Positions 1-10,855 are shown, numbered from the stretch's first letter. The stretch: DNA of 64,000 nt from Plotosus lineatus (GCA_024760905.1 CM045733.1:27054001-27118000), one strand, 5' to 3'. Translations and numbers: made by a program. Notes: generated by a model from the letters alone, not told the origin.

Positions 1-51
1 AGGAATACATAATTCCTTGTGTACTTTGTCATTTAAAGATTTTAATCAAAC

Positions 52-328
52 TCATTCATTCATTCATTTTCTGAACCACTCAATCTTAATTAGGGTGACG
101 GGAAGGCTGGTGCCCATCTCAGCCAACTCCAGGCGAAGGCCAATGCTCACACAATCACTCAATTAACAGCCAATTAACCTACTGTGCATGATTTTGGACT
201 GTGGGAGGAAACCCACAAAACCTGTGGAGAACATGCAAACCCCACATAGCAACACCTGAGCTGGGAATTGAACCTAGAACCTTCTTGTTGCAAGGCGGAT
301 GTGCTAACCACTATGCTACCGTGCCGCC
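52..328 (-). repeat. V-SINE-type tRNA-derived SINE, copy 1
   Basis: Read on the minus strand, the unit opens with a GGCGGCACGGT-like tRNA head carrying degraded A and B boxes. It continues through the GTTTGCATGTTCTCC-type central segment and ends in a tail with TCAGAAAATGAATGAATG. This matches the layout I know from V-SINE/Mermaid/DANA-type fish SINEs. The same unit recurs at 2180, 11869, 31209 and 39390. It sits downstream of the kinesin exon at 662-811 in the transcribed sense. Retroposed and non-coding. Confidence 0.75.
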
Positions 329-661
329 TTTTTACTCAAACTGTGTTGAAATTACAACCGGAACAACTTGAACATTCACCACAGCTAACGTCTATTTACA
401 CAAGTTGGTTGTAGTTAAACACTCCAGACTCTTCACACGCATGCTTCATACTATTAATTTTCCAATAACCATTTATCCACCATAGCCATTTTATGGTGAC
501 GATCAGATTGGTAAATTATATCCAAATGCTGCACTGAAATTTTGAAGTTTGGTGCAACAATTAGAATTTATGAATTATTAAAAATGTGGTTTTGGAGAAC
601 ATGATCCAGGTGTGCTGTGTATAAAACAAGAATTTACACATTCAGCAGTCATAGTCCTTAC
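329..661. other. kinesin intron, no recognised feature
   Basis: AT-rich sequence between a SINE and the donor site at 660-661. I see no exon, RNA gene or repeat I can name. Confidence 0.5.
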
Positions 662-811
662 CTCAGCTTCAGTGGAGACTGTGCGTGTGGTGACCCCTAC
701 TGTGTAGATCCCTCCATTGGCATCCTCATGGATCTTAATGTTTGATTTTTGCTTTCGGGCTTCCACATCCCTTGTGCTGTCAAACAGGTCCAGCACTTCC
801 TCATTATACAA
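662..811 (-). CDS. kif21a: KIF21-type kinesin motor-domain exon (third of those seen)
   Basis: A 150-nt exon encoding 50 whole codons, starting [11 protein letters not shown] and ending STEAE. It lies in the kinesin motor core between the P-loop exon and the switch regions. The acceptor (TTTTATAG before TTG) and donor (GAG followed by GTAAGG) are canonical on the minus strand, and both ends are phase 0, matching the neighbouring exon. The [15 protein letters not shown] segment is typical of KIF21 proteins. KIF21A and KIF21B are plus-end-directed microtubule motors with a C-terminal WD40 domain, which is not in the window. By comparison with remembered human proteins the three exons together are somewhat nearer KIF21A than KIF21B; the paralogue call is tentative. 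The next exon lies off the left edge. Confidence 0.9.
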
Positions 812-933
812 CTATAAAACAAACAAAATTATGTTATAATGCTATTCTAAGTTGTCTAATAGATGTCTAGTAGCAGAAGTAACCTTCATCTAACATCAGT
901 ACAATCAGATCAAGATCACTTGGATGTAATTAG

Positions 934-2089
934 TAGAGCTGTGCAATAAAAATGGTTTATCCGTTTAAACCGGTTGTAACATGCAAACAATACGTATTGC
1001 AATACTCTGAAGTAAAGCCAATTTTTTTGACATGCATTTGGAAAACAACGGAACAGTAAAAAATACTTCAGGGTATTCCCGCTAATAGAACCGGAAGTAA
1101 TGCTTTCGTTGGGGGGGGGGGGGGGGGGGCGAACACAGAGGTTCCAGCATGCAGAATGTAATCCCGACACAATCATGTTTCCGTCCGCTTATGTACAGTC
1201 ATTCAATGTGTGGAGAGCCAGGTATAACAAGAGCCATGCCGTGATTGGATAGTGCAGATTGTCGCGAAGGCCTTCAGCCAATAGAATTTGTTTTTATACA
1301 GGATATGGAAATTCCCACTAAAAACAAAACCACAGTTCATGTTGCTAATTGCTCAGAAATTTACTGACCTACTAGATCTAGTTTTTCGCTTAAATATTTC
1401 TTTTAAAATGAGCAAAAGAGGGAAGCGGTCCCATGAACCTGATCTCCAACAAGGCACATTAACCATGCATGTTTTTTTTTTGTTTGTTTGTTTTTTTTTT
1501 TTTGCTTAACTCGGCAATAATATCTCTGTCGACTCTGAAAAAAATGACGTCACACTTTTACATGAAAGACATTTATATTGATATGTAAATATATCAATCT
1601 ATTGCTCATAGGGTCATAGGTCTGATGAGGTCTAGTCGTGCATGATATATTTCTGCGCATGGGCGGATGATGCTCCACCTTTAATCCTGTCTTAAAAATT
1701 TAATATGCATGCATTAATGATTAAGGTTTCACAATATGCTAATAAAAGCACTAGATGCACTTCTAATATTATGTGTATTTAATGTGTTTAAAAAACTTAT
1801 CTTGCTCAATATGTAGTTCTATTTCAATGTTAATGCTTGTGCCAAAGTTTAAAACATTAAATTTTCATCATAAGTAGATTTTTTCTGATGCTTACAATTT
1901 TTATTTTAATGACAAAAATGTTTTTAATGTTGTTGATTTCTCTTTTCGAAAAAAAGAATAAATACTGTCAAGAACAGGCTCACTTTCAATTTAAAAGTCT
2001 TCTTGCAAAATATCACAATACATATCACAATAAATGCTAGAAATCGCAATATATCGCAATACAAAAAAACTAGGCAATACCCAGCTCTA
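934..2089. mobile_element. hAT-like non-autonomous DNA transposon
   Basis: Terminal inverted repeats TAGAGCTG...CAGCTCTA bound a 1156-bp unit. The right end (cgcaatatatcgcaat then aggcaatacccagctcta) resembles the CAGGGCTGGGC-type ends of hAT elements. Flanking octamers GTAATTAG (926-933) and GTATATAG (2090-2097) match at 6 of 8, as expected for an old 8-bp hAT target duplication. Inside is a run of 19 G (1111-1129) and a short frame beginning MSKRGKRSHEPDLQQGTL at about 1408 that soon stops. That could be the remnant start of a transposase, but I cannot prove it. A partial second copy lies at 25975-26375. It is inserted in the kinesin intron. Confidence 0.65.
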
Positions 2090-2179
2090 GTATATAGATA
2101 TTTAGAAATATGGTGATAACTAAGGTAAACAATTTAGAGTCTGGCGTAAAGGAATGCCTCACTGTCTCCAAGGCAATAG

Positions 2180-2591
2180 CGTAGGCCTCCGTCAGTCCCG
2201 AAGGACTATGGCTGCGCTCTGGCCAGTATCCCGACTGGTGATACTCCCCAGTGCGCAGAGCCTGGGTAGGGAGTAATGAGGGACAGGCTGTTACCCAAGC
2301 AGCAAGTCCCCCCCTGTCTCGGCGCCACCGGAAGGATCCAATGGAAGGGCAAGTGCCGATACGACTGGGTTCCAGTGCCGCTGCAGGAGAGAAACTACGG
2401 TCAATTTAGAACGGCCAATTAACCTACAGTGCACGTCTTTGGATTGCGGGGGAAACCGGAGCACCCGGAGGAAACCCGCACAAGCACGGGGAGAACATGC
2501 AAACTCCACACAGAAACGCCCAGGCCGGGAATCGAACCTGGGCCTTCTTGCTGTGAGGCGGACGTGCTAACCACTACGCCACCGTGCCGCC
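2180..2591 (-). repeat. V-SINE-type SINE with long 3' half
   Basis: The minus-strand head reads GGGGCGGCACGGTGGCGTAG. The A box (TGGCGTAGTGG) and B box (GGTTCGATTCC) are well preserved, and the conserved GTTTGCATGTTCTCCCC core follows. The 3' half (GGATCCTTCCGGTGGCGCC... to about 2180) differs from the other V-SINE copies. It is flanked by a perfect 12-bp target duplication CCAAGGCAATAG at 2168-2179 and 2592-2603, so the limits are exact. The good promoter boxes suggest a comparatively young insertion. Confidence 0.85.
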
Positions 2592-2763
2592 CCAAGGCAA
2601 TAGTATGATCTATAATTTGGTTTCTGCATGGTTCTCCAAATGCTGCATCAGCAGCAGTGGCTTATCTTGAAGTTTCATTTAAAGATATGTGGTGTTACTC
2701 AGACGTGTTCATTTTAAATGAGTACTGCACATACATCAATGTAAACATGCATATAAGTGAAAT

Positions 2764-3092
2764 TATATTCATTCATTTTCTGAACTGATTAATCCTAATT
2801 ATGGTTGAGAGGAAGCTGGCGCCCATCTCAGCCGACTCTGGGCAAGGGCAGAGTACACCCTGGACAGCTCGCCAGGCCATCGCAGGGCAGAAACACACTG
2901 ATGGCTGTGCAGCTACTCTTGACAAAAGTCAAAAATAGTTCTTTTACATGCCACTCACCATAGACAGTGAGAGACATGGCCGGCCTTTGATAACCCAGTT
3001 AGCTGCACTGGGGGGACAGCAGTGACAATCGTTGACAGTGGGGCTTGAACCCTCAACCTCCAGCACCTCACCACTGGGCCACCACTGCCCAA
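2764..3092 (-). repeat. SINE family 2 (GGCAGTGGTGG head) with AATGAATG-type tail
   Basis: On the minus strand it reads a tRNA-like head (GGGCAGTGGTGGCCCAGTGG, then GGGTTCAAGCCCC as B box), a body with AACTGGGTTATCAAAGGCC and CTCACTGTCTATGGTGAG, and a tail CTGGCGAGCTGTCCAGGG...TCAGAAAATGAATGAAT. The tail is shared with the V-SINE copies, while the head and body are shared with the RTE-tailed SINEs at 15351, 29314, 37854, 43443, 52214 and 54640. A hybrid of two SINE modules. Confidence 0.75.
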
Positions 3093-4007
3093 AATTTACA
3101 TTAGTATATAGCACAATCTGATTGGTCTGGCCTCTGTGGATTAAAAACATGAAAGCTCACTGGCATTTGGGGCATCAATGTCACATTTCAAAATGGAAAA
3201 ATAAATCATATAAACCCCATTTTAATTTGCTTTTCTTATGTTTTCAATAGTTTATGCTACAACTTTAAAATGAGTTCTAAATTGTGGTATTTGCATTCAC
3301 AAGCAGTATGTACTTAACCTCTGAATGGTTTAAAAACATTCCCTGAATAACACAGCACTTAGTTTTGCTTTTAGTGTGTAAAGCTCTGACCTGCCACTGT
3401 ACTGGTTAAAACACAAAAATATACAAATAAAAAATATATATACAATTTTTATTCTTCTTTACAGTTTCCATGAAGTATATACCAAAGCAATTATATATCT
3501 CATACCCCAATTTCACTGGAGCGCGTAATGCAAGGATCATGGCAGAAAGGCGCGGAACGCATTCTACGGAGGCGCTTCGGCATTTTTACACGGAAAATGG
3601 GTAAAAAAAACTACAGAAAAGAGCACCTTGGGAACGATCACGGGAGTGTTCGGAAAGGACACAGAAAGACCGCGGTACAATGTTGGAATACATGCGTAAA
3701 AGCGCACGGATCACCTTCGGAAGCAGTGCGGACAGCAAAGGAAGACCTTCAGATAATTCACAGAACATTCACGGAAAGGACGGAACGACCATGGTACTAC
3801 TCCATTTTAGAAGGAAGATCCACGGAATGATCTCAGAACAGGCGGGATGAAGGCGGAATGTTCACGTTAAACACGGAATGTCTGAGGAATACCCAGCATA
3901 ACCACGTTTCAACAAGGGAAAAATCGGCAAAGATCAAAGGATTTGCTCTTGATTCCGCCTTTAAATATGCAGAATGACCAAGGAAGCTCATTCTCTCATT
4001 CATATTA

Positions 4008-4145
4008 TATGTTTATAATGTATAATATGTTTATAATGTACAATAAATTTAAAATGTAACATATATTTGTAATTAACCATATGTTTCTAATGTGCAATAT
4101 GTTTATAATTTACAATGAATTTAAAATTTAACATATGTCAATATG
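4008..4145. repeat. AT-rich imperfect tandem repeat
   Basis: Two imperfect units of about 70-75 bp built on TATGTTTATAATGTACAAT and AAATTTAAAATGTAACATAT, inside the CGGAA transposon and left of the nested LINE. No coding content. Confidence 0.5.
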
Positions 4146-4250
4146 TTTAATATCAATAATGTCAATATGTTCCTTTTAATTGCACCTCAATAAATAATTC
4201 TAGACTAAAAACCATACACACAAGTCCAAACCACAGTGATTATAACTTTA

Positions 4251-7200
4251 AAGATAAGATAAGATAAGATACAGCTTTATTAATCTCACAATGGAGAAAT
4301 TCACTGTTACAGGCTCTTGAGGTACCATCAGTAGGGGGTGCAAAAATAGATACAAATACAAACATACACACGTACATATATATTATATAAGTAAATAAAT
4401 AAGTAGATACATAAATAGTATAAATTAATAAACAATAAAAGAAAAGAATGGAGCAACTTTATAGACTGGCCTATATTAAAGTGTAATGTATCTGAGGGCA
4501 GAGTAGATGGGTTGATATGGTTCACAGTCAGTGGGGTAGATGTGGTTGATTAAAGTGCACGGGGTTTTTATTGCACATAACCAGTATTTTCACAGACAGT
4601 TACAAAGTGGCCAGGCCAGTCTGACAGCGGTGGGAATGAACGACCTGCGGTAGCGCTCCTTCCTGCACTGAGGATGCCTCAGTCGCCCACTGAAGGAGCT
4701 ACTCAGCTCCTCTACAGTCTGGTGCAGTGGGTGATAGATGTTGAACAGGATGGATGTGAGCTTTGCAACTATCCTCCTCTCACTCACCTCCTCCACAGAG
4801 TCCAGTGGGCAGCCGAGGACAGAGCTGGCCCTCCTGACCAGCTTGTTCAGTCTCTTTCTGTCCCGCTCTGTGCTGCCTGGGGCCCAGCAGATGGCAGCGA
4901 GAGGATTGCAGAGGCTACCACAGAGTCATAAAAAGTCCTGAGCAGAGGTTCAGATACGCCGAAGGACCTGAGTCTCCTCAGAAGATGGAGGCGACTCTGG
5001 CCCTTCTTGTACAGGGCGCTGGTGTTGTGGGACCAGTCCAGTTTATTGTTAAGGTGAACACCCAGGTACTTGAAACTGTCCACTGTCTCAATGTCCTGTC
5101 CCTGGATGTTCACTAGTAAGTGTGTGTGTGTGTGTGTTTGAGTGTTTTCCTGAAGTCGATCACCATCTCCTTCTGCCTTCCTGGTGTTCAAGCACAGGTG
5201 GTTGCGCCCACACCAGTCCACGAAGTCAATGATGACTGATCGTACTCCAGCTCGCTCCTCTGACACACGGCCCACGATGGCGGAGTCGCCCGAGAACTTC
5301 TGGAGGTGGCAGCTGTTTGTGTTATATATGAAGTCCGAGGTATAGATATTGAAAAGGAAGGGTGAGAGGACGGTGCCTCATGTGCCCCCGCTGCAAACTA
5401 CCACCTTGACTTACAGCCGCAGCCGCACGCACTGTGGACGGTTGGTAAGGTAGTCACAATCCAGGCAGCAAGATGCCCGCCCACTCCACGCCCTCCAGCT
5501 TCCTCGCAGACGCCAGCTGGCCTGATGGTGCTGAAGGCGCTGGAGAAGTCAAAGAACATGACCCTCACAGTGCTGCCGGCGATCTCCAGGTGGGTTAGTG
5601 CCCGCTGCAGAAGGTAGATGACGGCGCCTTCTACTCCGATGTTGGGCCTGTAGGCAAACTGCAGCGGGTCTAGGTGGGGCTCACCATAGAGCGGAGGTGT
5701 TCAAGGAGGAGCCTTCCATGGTCTTAATGAGGTGGGAGGTCAGGGCGACAGGTCTGTAGTGGGCTGGTTCCTTCGCTTGTGCTGTTTTGGGAACCGGAAC
5801 CACACAGGAGGTCTTCCATAGGACGGAACCTTTCTCCAGGCTGAGGCTCAGGTTGTACAGGTAGCATAGTACCACACAGAGCTGGTCTGGCGCAGGTCCT
5901 CAGCAACCTGGGACTGATGCCATCAGGTCCTTCAGATTTCCTCTGATTTAGTCGCCAGCTGTCTCCCTCACCTGGTCTGATGTGAGAGAGGGGGCTGGTG
6001 GGCTGCAGAGGGAGGGGATGTGTCTGTCGGGCTGTAGCAGTCAAGTGAAGCTGGCCTGGGGAGGGGGAGGTGTCAGCTGGTCTGGAGACGGTGAAGAGGG
6101 AGGGGAACGGAGGGGTGCAGAGGGGAGGGGGAGAATCAAACCTGTTGAAGTAACAGTTTAGTTCATCCGCCCAGCGCTGGTCACCATCAGCTGTCCCTCT
6201 GACACTCTGCCCAAATCCAGACATGGTCTTTAGTCCTCTCCAGACGCCCCGCACGCTGTTCTGAGCCAGCTTCTCCTCCATCTTCTTCCCATAGTCCTTT
6301 CTTGCCCTCCTGATTCTCCACTGGAGCTCACGCTGACCTTCTTCTGTTTCCTCTCTGTCCTCTCGAGATGAAAGCCTCTTTTCTTGTTCAGGAGGACTTT
6401 AAGCTCAGGGGTGACTCCATGGGTGGTTGTTGAGAAGCACTGCATCTCCGTGTTGGCACAGTGCTGTCCACGCAGGAAGTTCATGTAATCAGTGATACAG
6501 TGTGAGTGAGGTCACGATGTCATCACCAAAGGAGTCACAGAGCATGTTTCCAGTCTGTGGTCTGGAAACAGTCCCTAAGCCTCGTTGGTCTCCTCGGTCC
6601 ACACTTTCACAGACCTCTTCTGTGCAGGTTCCTTTTCGCACTCTGGGTGTGTATTGGGGAGCAGGTAGACCAGGTTGTGGTCTGAGCGTCCAGTGGGGAG
6701 GGGGAGGAGCTGTAAGCCGCCCTTCACATTTGCATACAGCAAGTCCAGTGTTTTATTTTTCTTGTGGAGCACTTCACGACAGTGAACGCCGGGAGAGAGG
6801 CGGAGAGAGGGCGTGGTTAAAGTCCCCGCTGATCAGAATCATGGCGCTGGGGTGACGAGTCTGTGTCTGATTAATGGCGCTGTGGAGACGCCACACGCTG
6901 CCGTTGGCCAGCCGAGGGCGGAATGTACACGCAAAAACACAATCACGTGTGAAAACTCCCCTGGTAGATAATATGGCCGCTTACCGCTAGCATTTCCAGG
7001 TCCCGCGCGGCACAGCCGTTCCTTCACGCACGCACGCTTGCCGGGTGGCACCATCGTTCATTTACATAGATCGCCACACTCTCCTTTCTTTCTACCGCTC
7101 CGTTACACTCCGATCTGCACGCCGCGAGTGTAAACCGCTAAGAGAAACCACAGAGTCCGGTGTGAGTTCATTCAGCCACGCTCTCCGAGAAACACATGAG

Positions 7201-7671
7201 GCTGCAGTCCCGTACTGCCTCTGCTGCCGGGTCAGCGCCGCCAGCTCTCGGTCTTGTTGGCGACGCGCTGACATTTCCCATGATGACAGAGGGAACACAT
7301 GTCCTCCGGCCTTTCGTCCCTCTGCAGCTCTCCTTTTCCCTCCGTATTTCCACAGGTACAACGGGCTTTTCCGTGAAGGAGGGCGGGGGCGCAAGAGGGC
7401 CGAGGAGGGTCTCACGGTGTAAGACCTGCGCTGCTCAGAGCCGCCGGTGAAGGAGTTTCCTGACCCCGATCCAAAAAGTGAAAATAAAAGTGCAAAGAAA
7501 AACAAAAGCATCATGAAAGTATGTTTTCCAGATGCAGGATTGAAGAAAGAAAAAGAAAATTTGAAAAAAGATAAAGAAACACGCCTATATACAATAGAAA
7601 AGAGAAAAAAAAGAAAAATAAACTGAAGAGCTCCTGTAACTGGCTGCAGGTCACCCGGCGCCATCTTGGAC
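4251..7671 (-). mobile_element. full-length L2/CR1-type LINE, coding capacity broken
   Basis: A 3.4-kb minus-strand non-LTR retrotransposon. Near the 5' end (7100-7360) are endonuclease-like remnants around ELAALTRQQRQYG. The endonuclease C-terminus follows (LLYANVKGGLQLLPLP, GRSDHNLVYLLP at 6600-6770), then a linker (VRGVWRGLKTMSGFG, ADELNCYFNRFDSP at 6120-6270). Reverse transcriptase pieces come next (HYRPVALTSHLIKTME at 5700-5770; VDSFKYLGVHLNNKLDWS and LLRRLRSFGVSEPLL at 4940-5110). The 3' tail carries tandem GATAA. Frames are scattered by frameshifts and stops. A 12-bp duplication with one mismatch (ATTATAACTTTA 4239-4250; ATTAAAACTTTA 7672-7683) bounds it, so the copy is full length. 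The 5' end has CAAGATGGCGCC, a YY1-like motif seen at some LINE promoters. It is inserted in the CGGAA transposon. Confidence 0.8.
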
Positions 7672-8117
7672 ATTAAAACTTTATTACATGAACAGGAAAA
7701 CAGAAAAAAGTAGAATAATTTAATATTTATAATGGAAGTGACTTCCTTGAGTGTTCCGCAAGTCTTGCATGTTATCCGCAACCATTCCGGATGTATTCCG
7801 CAAACCTTCCGTGAGTATTCCGTGGGGATTCTGTGGCTGCTTTTGGCCACCCGGAAGAAGGAGGAATGTTCACTAAATGTTCACAGAAGACTTGTGGAAT
7901 AAAAGGAACAATCACGGAACGTTTGCGGAAGGACTGCGGAACATGAGGGAACACCGTCGGAAAATTTTCTGCTGAAAATTTTGGCCTGACGGAAGAAGAG
8001 GAATACCTTTGAAATCGTACAGAAGGACATGGAAGATGACGGAATGACTGAGGAAAGTTGTAGGATGACTACGGTTTTGCTTCCGTAAGTCTGCCACGCT
8101 CCAGTGAAATGGGGATA

Positions 8118-8643
8118 TCAGGCTTGGTGGAAGTTGCAAATTCTCGGGGATGTCCACCCCATACTCAGAGAAGAAATTTTATTTCTTTGCATCCAATATT
8201 GTTTTACAGACAAAACAAAACAGCATGTTTTGTACTGTCTTGTTTGTTGTCCTTTATGCCCCCCCCTTTATGTTTTCACTTTAAAGTTTTACACTGTTGA
8301 ATCTTCTATAGTTTTCTATTCTACCTCCCTGTAATATGAATTTTTTTTATTAGACCTGATTTTACATCTGAAACACATTGAGCTGCATGCAAATGTAAAA
8401 GGTTGCCACCTAAAATAGTTATTTTAATTGCTATTCTTACATATGACATATTTTCCACAAAACTAGACAGTCCATGAAATTGACAAAACAGTTAGCCAGA
8501 TTTTTTTTATTTTTTATTATTATTATTTTAAGTAATGCCATTCAGTAAAATCCGTGTCTGGACTGAATTTCCAAGTTCTTCAGGCTTTCAAAGAACATCT
8601 CCTAAGTGTTCATTAATTTGTAAGGAAAATCAGCCATCCTTAC
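8118..8643. other. kinesin intron, no recognised feature
   Basis: AT-rich single-copy-looking sequence between the CGGAA transposon and the donor of the P-loop exon. Confidence 0.4.
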
Positions 8644-8826
8644 TTCTAAGAACTGGGCGTTGATCTTGAATTCAGGCACCGGACGACCCTGTTCTACTGC
8701 AGCTTGCTTTCTCTCCTCGATGCCCCTGAAGAGGTGGTTCACAGCACGTGGGATAATGCCACGCTCATCTTCGCCAATGCTGACATCAAAACCTGTGCCC
8801 ATTGTGTAAGTCTTTCCTGAGCCAGT
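8644..8826 (-). CDS. kif21a: KIF21-type kinesin exon with P-loop (second of those seen)
   Basis: A 183-nt exon of 61 whole codons, starting [15 protein letters not shown] and ending KINAQFLE. It completes the kinesin nucleotide-binding P-loop: the preceding exon ends in GQ, giving GQTGSGKT across the junction. Acceptor GTCCAG and donor GTAAGG are canonical on the minus strand, and both ends are phase 0. [10 protein letters not shown] and [11 protein letters not shown] are KIF21-like. The intron to the next exon (812-8643) is about 7.8 kb and packed with transposons, yet the exon shows no disabling change, so the gene appears functional. Confidence 0.93.
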
Positions 8827-8998
8827 CTGGACCATAAAAATATAAAGCAAGCAAAAGTGACGAATCAAATCAACAATGTTTTATTTCACATGGAAAAACA
8901 AGTGGAACAAATGAATGGCAGTAAAGGATGTGCTGTTGAAAGATCCATCTCTTAAATTCATAAATATTCAACTATATCATTTTCTCTAGGATGCTATA

Positions 8999-9002
8999 TT
9001 AT

Positions 9003-9068
<66 letters not shown>
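8999..9068. repeat. (AC)n microsatellite
   Basis: Nearly pure dinucleotide tract abutting the left end of a Tigger-type element. Confidence 0.95.
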
Positions 9069-9070
<2 letters not shown>

Positions 9071-10045
9071 GGCCCTCTACTTACGAAATTAATCCGTTCC
9101 AGTTCCTTTTTCGGAACCTGAAGTTTTCGCAAGTAGAGGTGCTTTTTACATGTAAAACGTGTGATTCGTTCCAAGGTTCCCAAGACTATCCCATAAACCT
9201 TTTAAAAATTATAAAAGTACACCAATTTGGTATGAAACATGTATGAAATATGTGTTAAAAGTAAAAGAAAATTATTTACCTATTTTTAAATCTCTCGAAC
9301 CACTCATGCGACGCTTTAAAGTCCGGGGGTGGGTGTTGCTGGTCTGAAGAACCCTCACTCCCACCCTCCTTTACGAGGTCCTTAAGTATGGCGGTTGCTT
9401 TTTCCGAAATAATTGCCTCCGTCACTGTATCTCCGCTTTTAATACCTCCTTCTGCTTCAATATCGTTACGAAATAATTGCCTCCGTCACTGTATGTCCAC
9501 TTTTAAGGTCTCCTGCTGCTTCAATATCGTCCCGATTGTAGAGGGGTTTCGGCCATACTCCTCTGCGATTTCTTTCAACTGCATCCCACTTTCGTATTTT
9601 TTTATTATATCCTGCTTCACTTCGATTGATAACAGAGCCTGCTTCTTCTTTTCGGTGTCACCGGGAATCACTTTCTTGGGGTCCACGATGGATAACGAAC
9701 TATAACGCTGCAATGATCACTCTCAAAAAAACTCAAGAGCCAACAGTCCTGTTCAACTCTCCTGCACGCGTGTGACAAACAGGAAGTATGGGTACAGGAA
9801 TGGGTACAGTTCAGCTCCCTCCTGGCCAATGGGAGGCCAGTGAGGCGGATGTTGGGAGACAGCCAATGAGAGAGCAACTTGCACATTGTTTGAATGTTTG
9901 AATGGCTCGTTTGAATTTTTGAATGGTGTGTTTGGCGCTTTTCGTAAGAGGTTGTTTCGTATACAGAGGACGAAAATTTAGGAAAATGTTTTTCATACCC
10001 TGGATTTTTCGTACTCAGAGGCTTTCATAAGTAGAGGGACGACTG
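9069..10045 (-). mobile_element. pogo/Tigger-type element A with transposase N-terminus
   Basis: The ends are CTCGGCCCTCTACTTACGAAA on the left and TTCATAAGTAGAGGGACGACTG on the right, i.e. the CAGTCGTCCCTC-type termini of Tigger. Both subterminal arms have TTACGAAA/GTAAAACG sequence shared with the elements at 20478, 36133 and 46785. It retains part of a transposase (see 9486-9713). Internally deleted and non-autonomous, it lies in the kinesin intron between the first two exons seen. Confidence 0.65.
9486..9713 (-). pseudogene. Tigger transposase N-terminal HTH remnant
   Basis: A 75-codon frame containing KKKQALLSIEVKQDIIKKYE and KEIAEEYGRNPSTIGTILKQ. This is the N-terminal helix-turn-helix (CENP-B/pipsqueak type) of pogo/Tigger transposases, which binds the element ends. 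The catalytic DDE domain is absent and the frame stops after the HTH, so no transposase can be made. It belongs to the Tigger-A element around it. Confidence 0.7.
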
Positions 10046-10054
10046 TGTATATAT

Positions 10055-10345
10055 ATATTAATTTTCTGAACCGTTTAATCCTAATTTGGGTCGCATGGAG
10101 GCTGGTGCCCATCTCAGCCAGCTCTTGGTGAGGACAGAGTACACCCTGGATAGCTCGCCAGGCAGAAACATGCTGAAGGCTATGCAGCTACTGTTGTCAA
10201 AAGTCAGCAATTGTTCTTTTACATGCCCCTCACAATAGACAATGCCAGACATGGCCAGATTTTGATAACCCAGTTAGCTGCACTGGGGGGACAGTGACAA
10301 CCTGTTGAGAGTGGGGCTTCAACTTCCAACCTTGGGATCAGCGAG
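10055..10345 (-). repeat. SINE family 2 with AATGAATG-type tail, copy 2
   Basis: Same order as 2764-3092 on the minus strand: tRNA-like head, AACTGGGTTATCAAAATC, CTATTGTGAGGGGCATGTAAA, then CTGGCGAGCTATCCAGGG and the TCAGAAAAT tail. The head is decayed. It is followed by TG/TA microsatellite at about 10365-10440. Confidence 0.65.
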
Positions 10346-10356
10346 CCAGTAGCTTT

Positions 10357-10387
<31 letters not shown>

Positions 10388-10439
10388 GTGTGTGTGTATA
10401 TATACATATACACACACACATATGTACACACACACACAC

Positions 10440-10778
10440 TAGTATTTTAGTAATTATTTTAGAATTTACGTTCCAGAGCCCTTTTCGTATTGCGGGGATT
10501 TCGTAAGTAGGGGTCACATTATATACATATATTATATATATAACGGGCTCGAGTGAAATCACAAAGGAATATTGCCAAACCCGTCTTCCATCAGTACGAT
10601 ATTGAAGCAGAAGGATGTCTTAAAAGGTATGCTTTTATAATTTTTAAAGGGTTTAGGGGGTAGTATTGGGGGCCTTGGAACGAATCACGCATTTTACATG
10701 TAAAATGCGGTTCAATTTACGAAAAATGCAGGTTACAAAAAAGGTTCTGGAACGGATTAATTTCGTAAAGTGACTTAC

Positions 10779-10784
<6 letters not shown>
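10440..10784. mobile_element. Tigger-A fragments
   Basis: Two pieces: an inverted terminal part (10440-10520) and a 3' half (about 10540-10784) with GATATTGAAGCAGAAGGA, GTATGCTTTTATAATTTTT and GGATTAATTTCGTAAAGTGA. The same order is found in the copies at 20478-21426 and 36133-36906. The (AT)n(AC)n tract follows at 10785-10855. Confidence 0.6.

Positions 10785-10855
<71 letters not shown>

Larger units (their letters stand above)
3505..8114. mobile_element. DNA transposon with CGGAA-rich subterminal arms, unassigned superfamily
   Basis: Near-perfect terminal inverted repeats CCCCAATTTCACTGGAGCG (3505-3523) and CGCTCCAGTGAAATGGGG (8097-8114) are flanked by ATA on both sides (3502-3504, 8115-8117), compatible with a 3-bp target duplication. 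Both arms (about 3505-3935 and 7740-8114) are strewn with CGGAA or TTCCG: I count about 9 on the left and 13 on the right. The middle holds an inserted LINE (4251-7671); without it the element is about 1.18 kb, non-autonomous, with no transposase visible. I could not match the ends to a known superfamily; PIF/Harbinger-type or Kolobok-type are possibilities only. Confidence 0.6.

Noticed and set aside
3528..3830. A 100-codon plus-strand frame
   Set aside because: Lies wholly in the left arm of the CGGAA transposon. Its Arg/Lys/Glu-rich composition follows from the repeated CGGAA/GGAA motifs; no domain.
4674..4931. Plus-strand frames of 67-85 codons over the L2-type LINE
   Set aside because: Antisense shadows of the minus-strand LINE; no domain of their own. 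Similar shadows occur over copies A, B, C and D of the RTE LINE.
7092..7850. A 252-codon minus-strand frame as a host gene
   Set aside because: Its second half is the decayed endonuclease start of the L2-type LINE, and its first half runs through low-complexity sequence and the CGGAA transposon arm.
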